Part shown: positions 42,701-52,796 of the stretch, piece after piece
Layout of the letters: each line of letters opens with the position of its first letter
Position numbering within the stretch: the stretch's first letter is position 1
NCBI GenBank assembly: GCA_963837755.1
Contig: CAWIOP010000005.1
Coordinates: forward strand, 62,001 to 126,000
Direction: 5' to 3'
Source: JADGHX01 sp963837755
GTDB taxonomy: Bacteria; Pseudomonadota; Gammaproteobacteria; Steroidobacterales; Steroidobacteraceae
DNA length: 64,000 nt
Program-made: the position numbers and the translations under genes
Notes under the pieces: model-generated
Database searches by the model: none
What the model was told of the DNA's origin: nothing
The model's input: only the letters and a program-made list of their open reading frames with translations

Positions 42701-43588
42701 GTGGACGTGGTGACGATCAGCGTCTTCTCCTGGTGGCTGTTTTTGTGTGGAGTGGCCTCGCTCAATATCGTGGCGTGGCTATTTTCGGCGGCTCTGCTCA
42801 AACGGCGTCAAACGGGGTTGTCCGGCGATATCTACGCTGCACGCCGGCAGCAGCTGCTGCTGTCGGGCGTCTACGTGTTCGGTTGCGCCTTCCGTTCCGT
42901 TCTGCCTGTTTATGACGTTCCGCGGCTCAGCCTGTTCGACGTCTGGCTATCCAGCGCCATCGTCGGCCGCTCGGTCGCGACTGTCGCGGAGCTGTGGTTC
43001 GCGGCGCAGTGGGCCTTGATGATGCGCGAGACGGCACGCGCAAGCGGCAGCGTCGTCGCCAACATCGTGTCGCGCGCGCTCGTTCCGCTCATCGCTGTCG
43101 CAGAGTCGTTCTCCTGGTATTCGGTGCTGACGACCTCGAATCTGGGTCACGTCTTCGAAGAGTCGATCTGGGGACTGTCCGCGGCGCTCGTGGTCCTCTG
43201 CATGGTAATGGTCAGGCCTCGATGCACTCTGGTGCGACGCCCCGTGCTGATCGCCTGGTGCGTGGCCGGATTGGCGTACGTGTCGTTCATGTTCCTGGTC
43301 GACGTGCCCATGTATTGGGCGCGATGGATCGCCGACGAAGCCAGCGGACGTCACTACCTGAGCATCACTCAGGGGGTGCTCGATGCGTCCATGCGCCGAG
43401 TCGTCTCGTACGCATGGGAGGACTGGAAGAGCGAAGTCGCCTGGATGTCGCTCTATTTCAGTACCGGGGTGTGGATCAGCATATCCCTCATCCACGCACC
43501 GGCTCCCACCATGCGAAGCGCGGCTGACAACCGCGGCCAATTGCCGCAAGCGCCCGTACACGCGGTTCGAACAATGGTTGAGCGCTAG
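42701..43588 (+). CDS. Multi-pass membrane protein of unknown function
   Basis: The 295-residue protein starts with GTG and has about six or seven hydrophobic segments (for example near residues 5-32, 50-70, 80-110, 125-150, 160-175, 185-205 and 250-270). No conserved charged motif of a known transporter was noted. It sits just before the exosortase locus in the same direction and could belong to it. It was not recognised as a known family. Confidence 0.7.
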   Translation: MDVVTISVFSWWLFLCGVASLNIVAWLFSAALLKRRQTGLSGDIYAARRQQLLLSGVYVFGCAFRSVLPVYDVPRLSLFDVWLSSAIVGRSVATVAELWFAAQWALMMRETARASGSVVANIVSRALVPLIAVAESFSWYSVLTTSNLGHVFEESIWGLSAALVVLCMVMVRPRCTLVRRPVLIAWCVAGLAYVSFMFLVDVPMYWARWIADEASGRHYLSITQGVLDASMRRVVSYAWEDWKSEVAWMSLYFSTGVWISISLIHAPAPTMRSAADNRGQLPQAPVHAVRTMVER

Positions 43589-43703
43589 CCGAAAGCGCGA
43601 CACGCCGCTGTGTAAAACAGCGCGACGCTCCAAGTGGTTTCGGACGCGCCGTCTACAGGGGCGCGGTCGCTGAAATGTCACGCCGCACCGCTATAGTGGC
43701 GCG

Positions 43704-44255
43704 ATGTCCGCTTCAAGCACGGTCTCACCTGCGGGGGCTCAAGTCTCCGTTGCGACACCCGGCTCGCTGTGGGGTTTTGCGCTGAAATTTGGCATTGCAG
43801 CCTTCGCGCTCATCCTCGCTTTCGACCTCGTCCGCGGTAATGCTGTGGAGCAGCGCCTCTTCGCCGCTGGCGTGCTGGCACCCGCAGCGTTGCTCGCAAC
43901 GTGGCTCGACCCTGCGCACCCGACCGCCGTGTCGAACAGGCGACTCACGTCGGCGCGAGCAGTCCTGAACGTTACCCGCGGCTGCGAAGGCAGCGAGACT
44001 TTGTCGTTGTTCGCCGCAGCGGTCCTCGCGTTTCCAAGCCGCTGGCGCCGACGTTTGGTGGTTCTTGGGACCGGCGCGCTCCTGATATATGCACTGAGCG
44101 TCGTGCGGCTCGGGGCACTGGCCTGGGTGCTCGGCAGACACCGTGATGTCTTCGATGCCATTCACGGCGTTATTGCACCCCTCGCGCCGCTGGCAATCGT
44201 CAGTGTCCATTTTTCGGTATGGGCAGCCCGCACTCGCGTTCTATCTCCGCCGTAG
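43704..44255 (+). CDS. Exosortase-family transpeptidase (XrtH-like)
   Basis: The 183-residue membrane protein contains the exosortase catalytic triad: Cys94 in RGCEGSETL, Arg135 in VVRLG and His154 in DAIHG. Several hydrophobic helices surround it, and the N-terminus is variable. Exosortases cut a C-terminal sorting signal of exported proteins in the cytoplasmic membrane and transfer the protein to an envelope acceptor. A candidate substrate, a subtilase with an LPLW-type tail, is encoded 600 bases downstream on the other strand. The length is short but typical of the XrtH group. The gene overlaps the next one by 37 bases. Confidence 0.85.
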   Translation: MSASSTVSPAGAQVSVATPGSLWGFALKFGIAAFALILAFDLVRGNAVEQRLFAAGVLAPAALLATWLDPAHPTAVSNRRLTSARAVLNVTRGCEGSETLSLFAAAVLAFPSRWRRRLVVLGTGALLIYALSVVRLGALAWVLGRHRDVFDAIHGVIAPLAPLAIVSVHFSVWAARTRVLSPP

Positions 44256-44815
44256 GCCCGGTGCTCGCAAGAGCGCTGGCCGCGGTGGGTGTGTGCCTCG
44301 CACTTGCCCTCACCATGGGCGATGCATACGGGCGGCTCGTCATGCGTGAGTATGAAGCCGTGGCGCGAGGCGTGGCGGCCGTGCGCGGCTGGACGATCGC
44401 GGGCGTATCACTCGCCCCGGGTGGCATCGCAGGGGGGCGGCGCATCCGCCTGGCCGGCGCCGTCGGTGAAATGGAGATGCCGGATGCGCACGGTGCTTAC
44501 GTCGTAAGCCAATGGAGCCTGGGTGGAGTGCTCTGCACCCCGATCACGATCGTAGCAGTGCTGTCTGTGTGGCCGGCCTGGTCTGCGCGAGCCCGCGTGC
44601 TGCGAGTGACGCTGGGCCTTGCCGGGTTGTTGCTCATCGAGGCGGTGGGCGTTGGCCTTGCGTTGCTCGCGCCATTTGCCGAGGCGGAGGCAGTTATGGG
44701 TGGAGTGAGCGCGCCGACGCTCTGGGAGCTCTGGGCGCGGCTTCTGCAAGCCGGCGGCGCAGTCGGGCTTGCAATGATCACTGGGCTTGCGATCGTCGCG
44801 GTAACGCGGCACTAG
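44219..44815 (+). CDS. Exosortase-associated membrane protein
   Basis: The 198-residue protein starts 37 bases inside the exosortase gene and is therefore translationally coupled. An N-terminal helix (LARALAAVGVCLALALTMGD), an extracytoplasmic part (residues about 35-90) and three more hydrophobic helices follow. It resembles the small membrane partners seen beside XrtH-type exosortases, though no name can be given. A role in substrate handling is likely from context only. Confidence 0.6.
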   Translation: MGSPHSRSISAVGPVLARALAAVGVCLALALTMGDAYGRLVMREYEAVARGVAAVRGWTIAGVSLAPGGIAGGRRIRLAGAVGEMEMPDAHGAYVVSQWSLGGVLCTPITIVAVLSVWPAWSARARVLRVTLGLAGLLLIEAVGVGLALLAPFAEAEAVMGGVSAPTLWELWARLLQAGGAVGLAMITGLAIVAVTRH

Positions 44816-44834
44816 TGTGCTGGCTCAGCACACG

Positions 44835-47284
44835 TCACGCAGCCATTTGCCCGGCCCGCAGTGCGCGCCCCGCACCTAGCATCAGCAGAGCACCGAGCGT
44901 GAGGTTGGCCCAAAGTGGCAAGGGCGCTTCACCTGCGGCTCCGGTGCCTTCCGCTGCGCCCGGAGACGTGCTGGTCGACAGGGAGTCGATGCGAAGCTCT
45001 GTATCGGCTCCGACCGCTCGCACGATGATCTGGCCAATCGCGCCAACACCGGAGACACCGGCCGTCCCGGCCAGGCGCGTCTGGCCGTTGAATGTGAGGG
45101 CTTCGTTTCCCGCCACGGTCCTGCGCATCAGGGACTGACCGCCAGGCGCGAGCACTTCCAGGTCGATAAGTCCGGAGGCGCTCGCAAACGCGAACTGCGC
45201 CTGCATGACCGCCGGAGAGAAGCTGAGAATGACGTATGTGCCGCCGACACTGCCGGATGCGAGGATTGATCCTCCGAGGAACCCGCTACTCGATGGGCCG
45301 GTGGCACCCGCTGCGACACCAACGCGCCCGTCGTTGCGGCCGCTCACTGACACGGTGAGCCCTTCCGCGGCATATGCGCTCTCCGCGAAGCTGCCATTCG
45401 CAGGCGTCCCGTCGGGAAGCGTCGTAAACCCGAAGGCCGTGTAGCCTTCGGCCGGCGCAATCGCGTTGAGCGCGGCCGCAGCGTGCAACAGGCCAGAACC
45501 GCTGCGGGAGTCGAATGCGACACTGCTCATCGATGCGGCCGTGTCCTGAAGCGCGCCGTAGACCTGCGCCGGCGTGGAGCTTGGAGCGTGCTGGATGAGA
45601 AGCGCCGCAATCGCGGCTGCATGAGGGGCCGCAGCCGACGTGCCGAAGAAGTTCGGCATGCCGTTGCCGTCCGTGTCCGTGCCGAAGAACGTCGTATCTA
45701 CGCCGTCAGCCGCTGTGAGCTCGGGCTTCGCACGCTGAACGTTCACGCGATTGCCCGCGGTGTCGTAGAGAATGGTCGTGCCCCCGAGGGCGGAATAAGA
45801 CTCGAGCACCGCCGGCGAAACACCGTAAGGCGGTGTCCGCGTGTACCACGCGGCTGCAATGGCTCGCGCCCCAGCGGCGTTGGCATGGCCAAACAGCGTG
45901 CTGCTGTTGGTCGCATAGTTGTTCACCGTAACGTTGCCCGCATAGATGTACTTCACCAGGCCGGGGGCAGCACCGCGCACGAGCTGGATCGAGACTCGGA
46001 ATGCGCTCGCCGGGCCGGGATTGGTTACCTGAAGCACCTCCACGGCGTCGCCGCCGATGTTGTTGGTGCTCGTTGCCGCAACCACCTGGTTGCTGGAGTT
46101 GTAGAGCACGAGATCGAGATCGCTCGTCGCTCCCGGCGCGCCGCTCACGGAAAAGAAGGGCTGATCCCATTGCAGGATGAAGGTCGCCGTCCCTCCAGCA
46201 GGAATTGAAACGCTCTGCAGCGTGTCGACCCCGGTCGTCGAGAAATTGTGCCGGACGCTGCGCGGCAAGAGGCCCGTCACTCCGGAGTTTCTGAAGGCGC
46301 TTTCGTAGGATTGGCTCGCAAAGTTGCCGGCGGCGGAAAAATAGACGGCCCCGAGGTCGAACCACTGCGTCGAGCCAACTGCGCGATCGGGCCGTCCTGG
46401 AACATTGGCTCCGCCAGGTAGATGACATCGTCGACGACGACCTGTGCGCCCGCGACCAGGACGATGTTACGGATTCCGTTGGCGAAGCCGGCCGTACCGC
46501 CATATGCCGTGTTGAACGCCTGCGGCGCTCCGGGCGCGAGATCGTGGACGATTTGCATCATGGCCCGGCCTTCGTCGGTTGTCGCGGGGCACCCGAAAGC
46601 GGTGGCGTCCTCGAGCACCTGAATGTCGGCCGGCAGGTCACCACTCGCCACATCAGTTCCCGCGGCGCCCAGGCAGTTGTAGCTGTCCGACAGTGTTCCG
46701 ACGATCACGCCCTGTCCGTTCGCGCCGGTGTTCGTGCGTGCCAACGCAGCGCTCAGCGCGACGTCTCCTTGACTCGTGGCGCGACCGGCCATGCGGGTCT
46801 GATATGCAGGTCGGGCGAATCTCAGTTCCGTGGTGACGGCCAGCGCGTCGAGTGCCGAGAGCGGCACCCATCCAGACACGACGCGTCCATATGAGCTGAT
46901 TCCTGTCCCGCCAACGGCGCGCAATCGCGCGGCCAGTGCGGCGGTGCTCCCTTGAGCAATTGCATCGACGAGCAAAAGTCCCGCGTTGTTGACGCGCGCC
47001 GCGGGCAAATGCCGCCGCAGCCTCTGCTGGGCGGTCGGCAAGACGCCACGGGTGTCGGCGTAGCTCTGCCGTGCAAGCTCGAGGCCGGTGTCGAACCGCG
47101 AGGCCAATGGAAGCTTTGCCCCGCTGGCGGGGTCGGTGAGGGTGCTCAGCACACGCCCGACTGGAAAATCGGCCGGCATCTGCGCGCCAACGGGCGAGGC
47201 GGCGAGGAGAATCCCGAGAAATCCGGCAAACCGATTCGCCCGACTGGCAGTGCGCGAATGGGCTGAATGCGGTTCGAGATGCAC
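44835..47284 (-). pseudogene. Frameshifted subtilisin-like protease with sorting-signal tail
   Basis: Two frames together encode an S8-type protease. The 5' frame (46277-47284, GTG start, signal peptide) has the Asp region GVIVGTLSDSYN and DEGRAMMQIVHDLAPGAP. The 3' frame continues from GAVYFSAAGN (near 46370) and has the catalytic Ser in FFGTSAAAPHAAA. A one-base slip near 46380 separates them, so no full protein can be made unless the slip is a sequencing error. The C-terminus ends PLPLWANLTLGALLMLGAGRA, a tripartite sorting-signal-like tail that fits the neighbouring exosortase. Confidence 0.78.
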
Positions 47285-47554
47285 TGAAGGAGAGTGTCGT
47301 GAAACTCAGATCAATGATGTCGTCCCGAACATGACGCACGAATGACCGTTTGGTGGCAGTGGGACATTGCCACCCTGACCCCCTCAGGGCTTTTGCGGCT
47401 CAGCCACCCGCCTCGAGTGGTTGGGCCGTTTTCTCTGCGCAACGTTCGCGCGCTGCGGATACGGCCGATTTCATCCCGCTTTAATCGTTCGTGCATGAAC
47501 GCTCAATATCGTCGCCGTCGCCATTGGTCGATGGCGACATCAGGGAGCATGTTC

Positions 47555-48646
47555 ATGTCAAGACAGACGATCTTATCCGTAGCCGCGCTGGGCCTGATCT
47601 TCGGCGCCCATCACGCTAGTGCCGTCACCCATGACGACCTGGCGTTTCACTACGCGCCGGTTCACTACCAGGACACGGATTCCAGCGACTATCCGTCGGA
47701 CTACGTCACCGCGTTCGACTACGATTCGGATCTCGTCGCCAACAACAACTGGGATCACCGCGCCGGCGGGCTGTGGCCGGCGGTGGCTTACTATTCGGTG
47801 GTGGAAAGCTGCTCGCACTACTTCATTACGTACGCGTTCTATCACCCGCGTGACTGGACGGACACCATCTTCGACCAGGAGCACGAGAACGATCTCGAAG
47901 GCGCGTTGCTCGTCGTGCGCAAAGACGGCACCGCGTACGGTGTGGCCGAAGGGCTCGTGACGGTTTTCCACACGAATTTCTATTCGTTCAAGCCGAGCGG
48001 CAGCCCTCTGACCAATGGCAGCGAGAGTATCGATGGCACGCTTTCGTTCGAGTCCGTCAACGGCGTGAGTCGCATGAAGACCGTGCAGGAAGCCAAGGGC
48101 CATGGCCTCAAGGCGTGGCCGTACGCCTCGGATTTCAACGGCGGCGCGAGTCAGGACGGAATCATCTATTACCCCACACAGGGGCAGGCCGAGTATCCGT
48201 CCTCCGGCAACGATCGCAACGTGCCGTACCGCCTGGTGAGCATCACGCAGGCCAACGGCATGTGGTCCGCCGCGCTGAACGACGCGAACGTCTCGAGCGC
48301 TCAGGCCCAGACGTTTTATAGCTGGGGAACGTTCAAGGGGGACACGAGCGGCGGCTGCGGTTCGGGCCTGAAGACGTGTGGCACGAACTCCGCAAACGCT
48401 CCGTGGGGCTGGGACGACGGAGATGATGGCGCGAGCTACAGGGGTGAGTTCGCACTGGATCCCGCTCATCTCGTGGATCACTACTTCGACGGGCTGGGAA
48501 CCTTCAGTCAGCAGTACGTGCGCAATCCGTTCCTGGAAAGTCTGCGGGCGGCGGGCTACACCTCCAGCCACTTGCCGAACGGCTTTCCGTCCGACCTCAA
48601 TCTGAACAGCCTGTACGGCAAGCTGGTTAGCTCTTGCGGCAACTGA
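47555..48646 (+). CDS. Secreted protein of unknown function, weak NPP1-like motif
   Basis: The 363-residue protein starts at ATG 47555 with AGGGAG before it and has a clear signal peptide (LSVAALGLIFGAHHASA). The mature part is rich in Asp, Tyr and aromatic residues and has a charged motif IFDQEHENDLEGALL that resembles the metal-binding heptapeptide region of necrosis-inducing (NPP1) proteins, but the match is too short to assign the family. Cys residues near the end may form disulfides. It is the last gene of this block and convergent with the nucleotidase. Confidence 0.6.
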   Translation: MSRQTILSVAALGLIFGAHHASAVTHDDLAFHYAPVHYQDTDSSDYPSDYVTAFDYDSDLVANNNWDHRAGGLWPAVAYYSVVESCSHYFITYAFYHPRDWTDTIFDQEHENDLEGALLVVRKDGTAYGVAEGLVTVFHTNFYSFKPSGSPLTNGSESIDGTLSFESVNGVSRMKTVQEAKGHGLKAWPYASDFNGGASQDGIIYYPTQGQAEYPSSGNDRNVPYRLVSITQANGMWSAALNDANVSSAQAQTFYSWGTFKGDTSGGCGSGLKTCGTNSANAPWGWDDGDDGASYRGEFALDPAHLVDHYFDGLGTFSQQYVRNPFLESLRAAGYTSSHLPNGFPSDLNLNSLYGKLVSSCGN

Positions 48647-48648
48647 AG

Positions 48649-48670
48649 CCTGCGCGTTGACGCGCGCAGG
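48649..48670 (+). terminator. 8-bp GC hairpin after the secreted protein gene
   Basis: CCTGCGCG at 48649-48656 pairs with CGCGCAGG at 48663-48670 around a six-base loop, just after the stop codon. There is no T-run, so it may work as a bidirectional or factor-assisted terminator. Confidence 0.4.
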
Positions 48671-48691
48671 TTCGTAGCCAGGAAAGGCTAA

Positions 48692-48730
48692 TGGATGGGG
48701 GACAAGTAAGGCGTGCTTGTCCCCCATCCA
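48692..48730. repeat. Perfect 15-bp inverted repeat between convergent genes
   Basis: TGGATGGGGGACAAG at 48692-48706 is perfectly complementary to 48716-48730 around a nine-base loop. It lies between the convergent secreted-protein and nucleotidase genes. It may be a dispersed REP-like element or a bidirectional terminator. Confidence 0.6.
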
Positions 48731-48804
48731 CTCGGAAGGAGCTCGCCCGAGCGCTGCCGTACGAAACGGGCGCGAGGCCGGTCCGCGCCCGGCCTCCCCG
48801 ACGT

Positions 48805-50646
48805 TCAATTCAGGCGAGTAATGCGGCCCTCGATCGCGGCGTTGAACGGCTGAGAGAGCCCTTCTATGTAGGCTACGAGCGCATCGAGGTCCACCGGGCC
48901 GACGACCCGGTTGGTTCCCTCCGTCAGAACGACAAAGTTGTCCCCGCCCGAGGCCAGGAAGCTGTTGACCGTGACGCGGTAGACCTGTGCGTCGCTGAGC
49001 AATTGATTCGACGCGTCGCGGATCTCGACGACGCGCTGGCCCACCGGTTGCGCGGCATCCCATGTGTAAGTGAGACCGGAAGTCTTCAGGATGCGGGGCG
49101 CGGCTGGGTTCTGTCCGAGCCACTGCTGTTCGAGCAGTCGGCGGATCTGCTCGCCGGTCAGATCCATCGAGACGAGATCGTTTCCGAACGGCTGTATCGT
49201 GAACAGCTCGCCCCACGTCACGTCACCGGACGCAAGGCTCGCGCGGATTCCGCCGGGATTCATGAACGCGAACTGAGCGGCCGTACGGACGCGCTGCGCA
49301 TCTGCGATGAGGTTTCCAAGAGCCGACTCGCCGGCGGCATTCTCTACGACGGTGATGTCGGATTGCGCGATACCCACTTGCCGGTTGACCCTGGGCTCGA
49401 CGGCCTTGGCGGCCGCGGCGGCGAGCTCCGCGGCTGTCGGGTCCGGGTTGAGGCCGACGCCAGCGTTGGCCCATGTTGTGATCACAGCGGCGGACTTCTC
49501 GACCACGTCGCGTGTCCGGCGGCTGATAGTGAGATCGACCTCGCTGTAGGCGGTGCTGGCGGAGAACGCCTGCGTGACCAGGATGGGCGTGCCGGCCGAG
49601 TTCGGAATCAGCGCATTGGTGAAGCCGTGGGCGTGACCGGAGATCACGACGTCGACATCATCCGAAAGGCGGCGAACGATATCGACGATAGGTCCGCTCA
49701 GTCCCTGAACTGCGGAGTCGGTCGGGCCCTCATAGGAGCTCTGGCGTATGCCCTGGTGAATGGTGACCACGATGGCCTCCACGCCGAACCGCCGTAGCAC
49801 CTTGGCGTAGCGATTGATCGCGTCGGCTTCGTCGAGAAACTCGATGCCCGCGACGCCTGCCGGCGTCACGATAGTCGGCGTTTCTTTCAGGACGGCGCCT
49901 ATAACGCCTACGGGCACGCCCTTTATCCAACGAACGGTGAACGGCGAGAGCAGCGGCTCGCCGCTCGTTCTGGATACGACGTTCGCACAGACGTAGGGGA
50001 AACGCGCACCGCGCCAGCGCTGCTCCAGGAACGGGCCGTTCGAATGACGCCCGCCGTCGATCAGGCGCAGCAGCTCGCTCACGCCCTCGTCGAACTCATG
50101 ATTGCCTAGCGTGCCGACGAGGTTACAGCGGGGCTGAAAGTACGAAGGGTCCCAAGGTCCGCGCGCCACGTCGATGTACTTGCAGTGCGTATTGGCGAGC
50201 TGGTTGAGAAAACTGATCGAAGGCTCGTCTTGCAGCAGCGCCGAGTCGGGCGGGGAGGCGCCGACGTGATCACCGGCGTGAATGATCAGGTAGCCGTCCT
50301 CGGATTTTGCCGCAGCTGCCTCGAGGTAGGAGGCGAGCACCGCGGCGCCGCCGACGGGCCGTGTGCCGACGCGTCGCCCCGCCGCGAGTTGCCCATGAAA
50401 ATCGTTGATGCCCAGAAGCTTGAGGCGAACCAGCGGATCGCGCATTCCCCGCTCGTCGCGCCAGCCGACGCGTTCTGCCGCCCGCCGTCGCGCATTGCCG
50501 TCCGACAGGCGCGGATCATCGAGGTCGGACTCGTGCGAGTGGCTGTGTATGACCGACGGGTGTGGTTGGTGCTCGTCCGCGGCATGAACCGACAACGCAA
50601 CACTGAACGAGAGGATTCCACCCAGCACCGCAGAACGGATTCGCAT
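48805..50646 (-). CDS. Exported 5'-nucleotidase (UshA-type)
   Basis: The 613-residue protein has a signal peptide ending SVHA and an unusual His-rich stretch next (residues 25-40). The metallophosphatase domain shows metal motifs INDFHGQ, IHAGDH, TLGNHEFD and ISGHAHGF. The C-terminal nucleotide-binding domain includes GNLIADAQR, NPGGIRA and SFLASGGDNF. It removes phosphate from extracellular nucleotides, supplying phosphate and nucleosides. It is the first of a group of secreted phosphatases on both strands. The preceding gap has no obvious Pho box. Confidence 0.93.
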   Translation of the reverse strand: MRIRSAVLGGILSFSVALSVHAADEHQPHPSVIHSHSHESDLDDPRLSDGNARRRAAERVGWRDERGMRDPLVRLKLLGINDFHGQLAAGRRVGTRPVGGAAVLASYLEAAAAKSEDGYLIIHAGDHVGASPPDSALLQDEPSISFLNQLANTHCKYIDVARGPWDPSYFQPRCNLVGTLGNHEFDEGVSELLRLIDGGRHSNGPFLEQRWRGARFPYVCANVVSRTSGEPLLSPFTVRWIKGVPVGVIGAVLKETPTIVTPAGVAGIEFLDEADAINRYAKVLRRFGVEAIVVTIHQGIRQSSYEGPTDSAVQGLSGPIVDIVRRLSDDVDVVISGHAHGFTNALIPNSAGTPILVTQAFSASTAYSEVDLTISRRTRDVVEKSAAVITTWANAGVGLNPDPTAAELAAAAAKAVEPRVNRQVGIAQSDITVVENAAGESALGNLIADAQRVRTAAQFAFMNPGGIRASLASGDVTWGELFTIQPFGNDLVSMDLTGEQIRRLLEQQWLGQNPAAPRILKTSGLTYTWDAAQPVGQRVVEIRDASNQLLSDAQVYRVTVNSFLASGGDNFVVLTEGTNRVVGPVDLDALVAYIEGLSQPFNAAIEGRITRLN

Positions 50647-50774
50647 GACGACCTTCCCTTGAGGCGCGCACCGACCGCGCGAATGGCGTCAAGTTGTCAT
50701 GGCTGAATGGCAGCGTGATGAGAGGCAGGTGTCAGCGGCGTGACGCTCACGCTCGGTTTTCCAGCGGTATGGAA

Positions 50775-52796
50775 CTAGACAGCGTTGCCGTCTTTGCGTC
50801 GCACGGCAATCAGCGACGCGCGCGGTGGCAGATCGCCGCCATCCGGCCAGTGACTGCGTGGCTCATCGACCGTGCCACCTTCGCCTGGATGTTGAATGCT
50901 CAGGAACAGTGTCGTTCCGTCGGGCGTGAACTCGCCACCGCACACTTCGGCGCCGACCGGCGCGCTCATGAGCTGCCGCAGCGTGCCGCGCTCGGGGCCG
51001 GTGGTGGGGCACACGAAGCAGCCGTTGTTCGCGAAATTCCGCTCGTCTGCATCGGTGACGATCCACAGCCGGCCGAAGCTGTCGATGGCGAGATTGTCGG
51101 GGCAGGCGAAGGGGCTTACGTCGGCTGCGTTGCCATGCCCGGCGTAGTAGGTGTCGGGCGCGAACAGGCGGGACTGAGCCAGATCCTCGTACTTGCTGAA
51201 GAACGTTGAGCCCGGTGTGCGTGGGTCGCCGGCGAGCAGGAACACGTTCCAGCGAAAACGCATCGCTCCGGCGTCATCTTCTGTCAGCTCGATGACGTGC
51301 CCGAACTCGTTCAGGGGCCGCGGGTTCGCAGCGTTGATGCCCACGTCGATCGTGCGGCCGGATCGTTCCACGCGCTGACTGCCTTCAGCCCGCTCCTTGT
51401 TCTTCGTGCAGGCGATGTAGACGCGCCCACTGATCGGGCATGGCTCGATGTCTTCCGGTCGGTCCATCGGCGTCGCGCCCAGCAGGTCGGCAGCGGCTCG
51501 CGCCCTGATCACGACTTCCGCCTGGCTCGCGAAGCCGGTGGACCGATTCAGCGGCCCCTTCTCGTCGTAAACGAGTGGCAGCCATTGGCCGCTGCCGTCC
51601 GCGTCGAAGCGCGCTACGCAGAGGGTGCCGTCATCGAGAAGGTCGCGGTTGGCCTGCGGGTTTGCCGGGTCGAACCTGCCACGCGTTATGAACTTGTAGA
51701 CATACTCGAACACCTCGTCGTCGCCCATATACACGGCCACGCGCCCGTCACCGGCGAGTTTCGTGTTTGCGCCCTCGTGCGAGAACCGCCCCAGAGCGGT
51801 GCGCTTGCGCGGTGTGGACGATGGATCTCGCGGATCGATCTCGACGATCCAGCCGAAGCGAAGTGCTTCGTGCGGCTCATTGCGCACATCAAAGCGCGCA
51901 TCGACGTGGTCCCAGCCGTAGAGGCTGCGATCGCGGAGCTCGAAGCGGCGATGCGCTTCCGCGGTCGACGTGTCATCTGTGCCGTCGAGCCAGACGCGGC
52001 CGGAGCCGAAATAGTCGTCGATGTTCTCCTCGGCCGTCAGATACGTGCCCCAGGGTGTCTTGCCACCGGCGCAGTTGGCCAGGGTTCCACGCACCCGCTT
52101 GCCATCAGGGTCAGCTCTTGTACGCAGCAGCGGCGAGCCGCGCGCCGGCCCGGTGATCTCGCATTCAGTCTCGGCGGTGATGCGGCGAGTCTGAGGCGCA
52201 CCAGCCTGAAGCTGCCACGCCCCGCGCGTGCGAGAAACTTCGACGATGCTGACGCCATGCGCGGCCTTCATCAAGGCAACGGCATGCGGGTGCTGCTGAT
52301 TCCAGAGCTGCAGTTCCTCCGCAGTCTCCGCGTCCATTCGCCTGCGCCCGCTGAACATGAGCTCGGGAACGACGTACTCGTTGTTGACACAGAGCGTGCC
52401 GCGATCGCTGCGATTGCCCGAAGCGGGGAAGTAGGCCACCGCGTCGCAGTTCGCGCCGAACTGGCGCGCCTGCCGTTGCGCGGCGGCCTCGGAGAGCAAC
52501 GTGCCGCGCCTGAGGTCTTCTGCCGTGATGCCGGGCGTTCCCGGGAAAAGGCTGTCACCCCAACGGGCGATCAGGTCGAACGTGTAGTCTTTCGGCAGCA
52601 CCACGTCGTCGGTGGTCTGCGGCGACACCGGCACGAACCCGGAAGGCTGCCTCGCCTCGCGCGCACCGGCGGGCGAGGCAAACGAGCTCGCCGCGACCAG
52701 CGACCCCGCTGTGCCGAGCAGCGCGCGGCGCGAGAACCGCTGGTGCAGTATCGCGCCAAAAGAGCGCTGCACGTCGTCAGACTCGTCGAGGGTCAC
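50775..52796 (-). CDS. phoX: PhoX-family alkaline phosphatase (Tat-exported)
   Basis: The 673-residue protein starts at a GTG overlapping the stop of the upstream phosphodiesterase gene (GTGA). A Tat signal (SRRALLGTAGSLVAASSFA) is followed by the DUF839/PhoX beta-propeller: NNEYV, CAGGKTPWGTYLTAEEN, EIDP, DDGTLCVARFD, RPEDIEPCP and PDNLAIDSFGRLWI. PhoX is a calcium- and iron-dependent phosphomonoesterase made under phosphate limitation. Tat export fits its metal cofactor. Confidence 0.92.
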   Translation of the reverse strand: MTLDESDDVQRSFGAILHQRFSRRALLGTAGSLVAASSFASPAGAREARQPSGFVPVSPQTTDDVVLPKDYTFDLIARWGDSLFPGTPGITAEDLRRGTLLSEAAAQRQARQFGANCDAVAYFPASGNRSDRGTLCVNNEYVVPELMFSGRRRMDAETAEELQLWNQQHPHAVALMKAAHGVSIVEVSRTRGAWQLQAGAPQTRRITAETECEITGPARGSPLLRTRADPDGKRVRGTLANCAGGKTPWGTYLTAEENIDDYFGSGRVWLDGTDDTSTAEAHRRFELRDRSLYGWDHVDARFDVRNEPHEALRFGWIVEIDPRDPSSTPRKRTALGRFSHEGANTKLAGDGRVAVYMGDDEVFEYVYKFITRGRFDPANPQANRDLLDDGTLCVARFDADGSGQWLPLVYDEKGPLNRSTGFASQAEVVIRARAAADLLGATPMDRPEDIEPCPISGRVYIACTKNKERAEGSQRVERSGRTIDVGINAANPRPLNEFGHVIELTEDDAGAMRFRWNVFLLAGDPRTPGSTFFSKYEDLAQSRLFAPDTYYAGHGNAADVSPFACPDNLAIDSFGRLWIVTDADERNFANNGCFVCPTTGPERGTLRQLMSAPVGAEVCGGEFTPDGTTLFLSIQHPGEGGTVDEPRSHWPDGGDLPPRASLIAVRRKDGNAV

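Noticed and set aside
47573..49216. 547-codon minus-strand frame across the secreted protein gene
   Set aside because: Antisense to a convincing exported protein and lacking any motif. It also overlaps the nucleotidase end.
50640..50770. Pho box upstream of the nucleotidase
   Set aside because: Only single TGTCA-type words occur. No pair of direct repeats with four-base spacing could be made.
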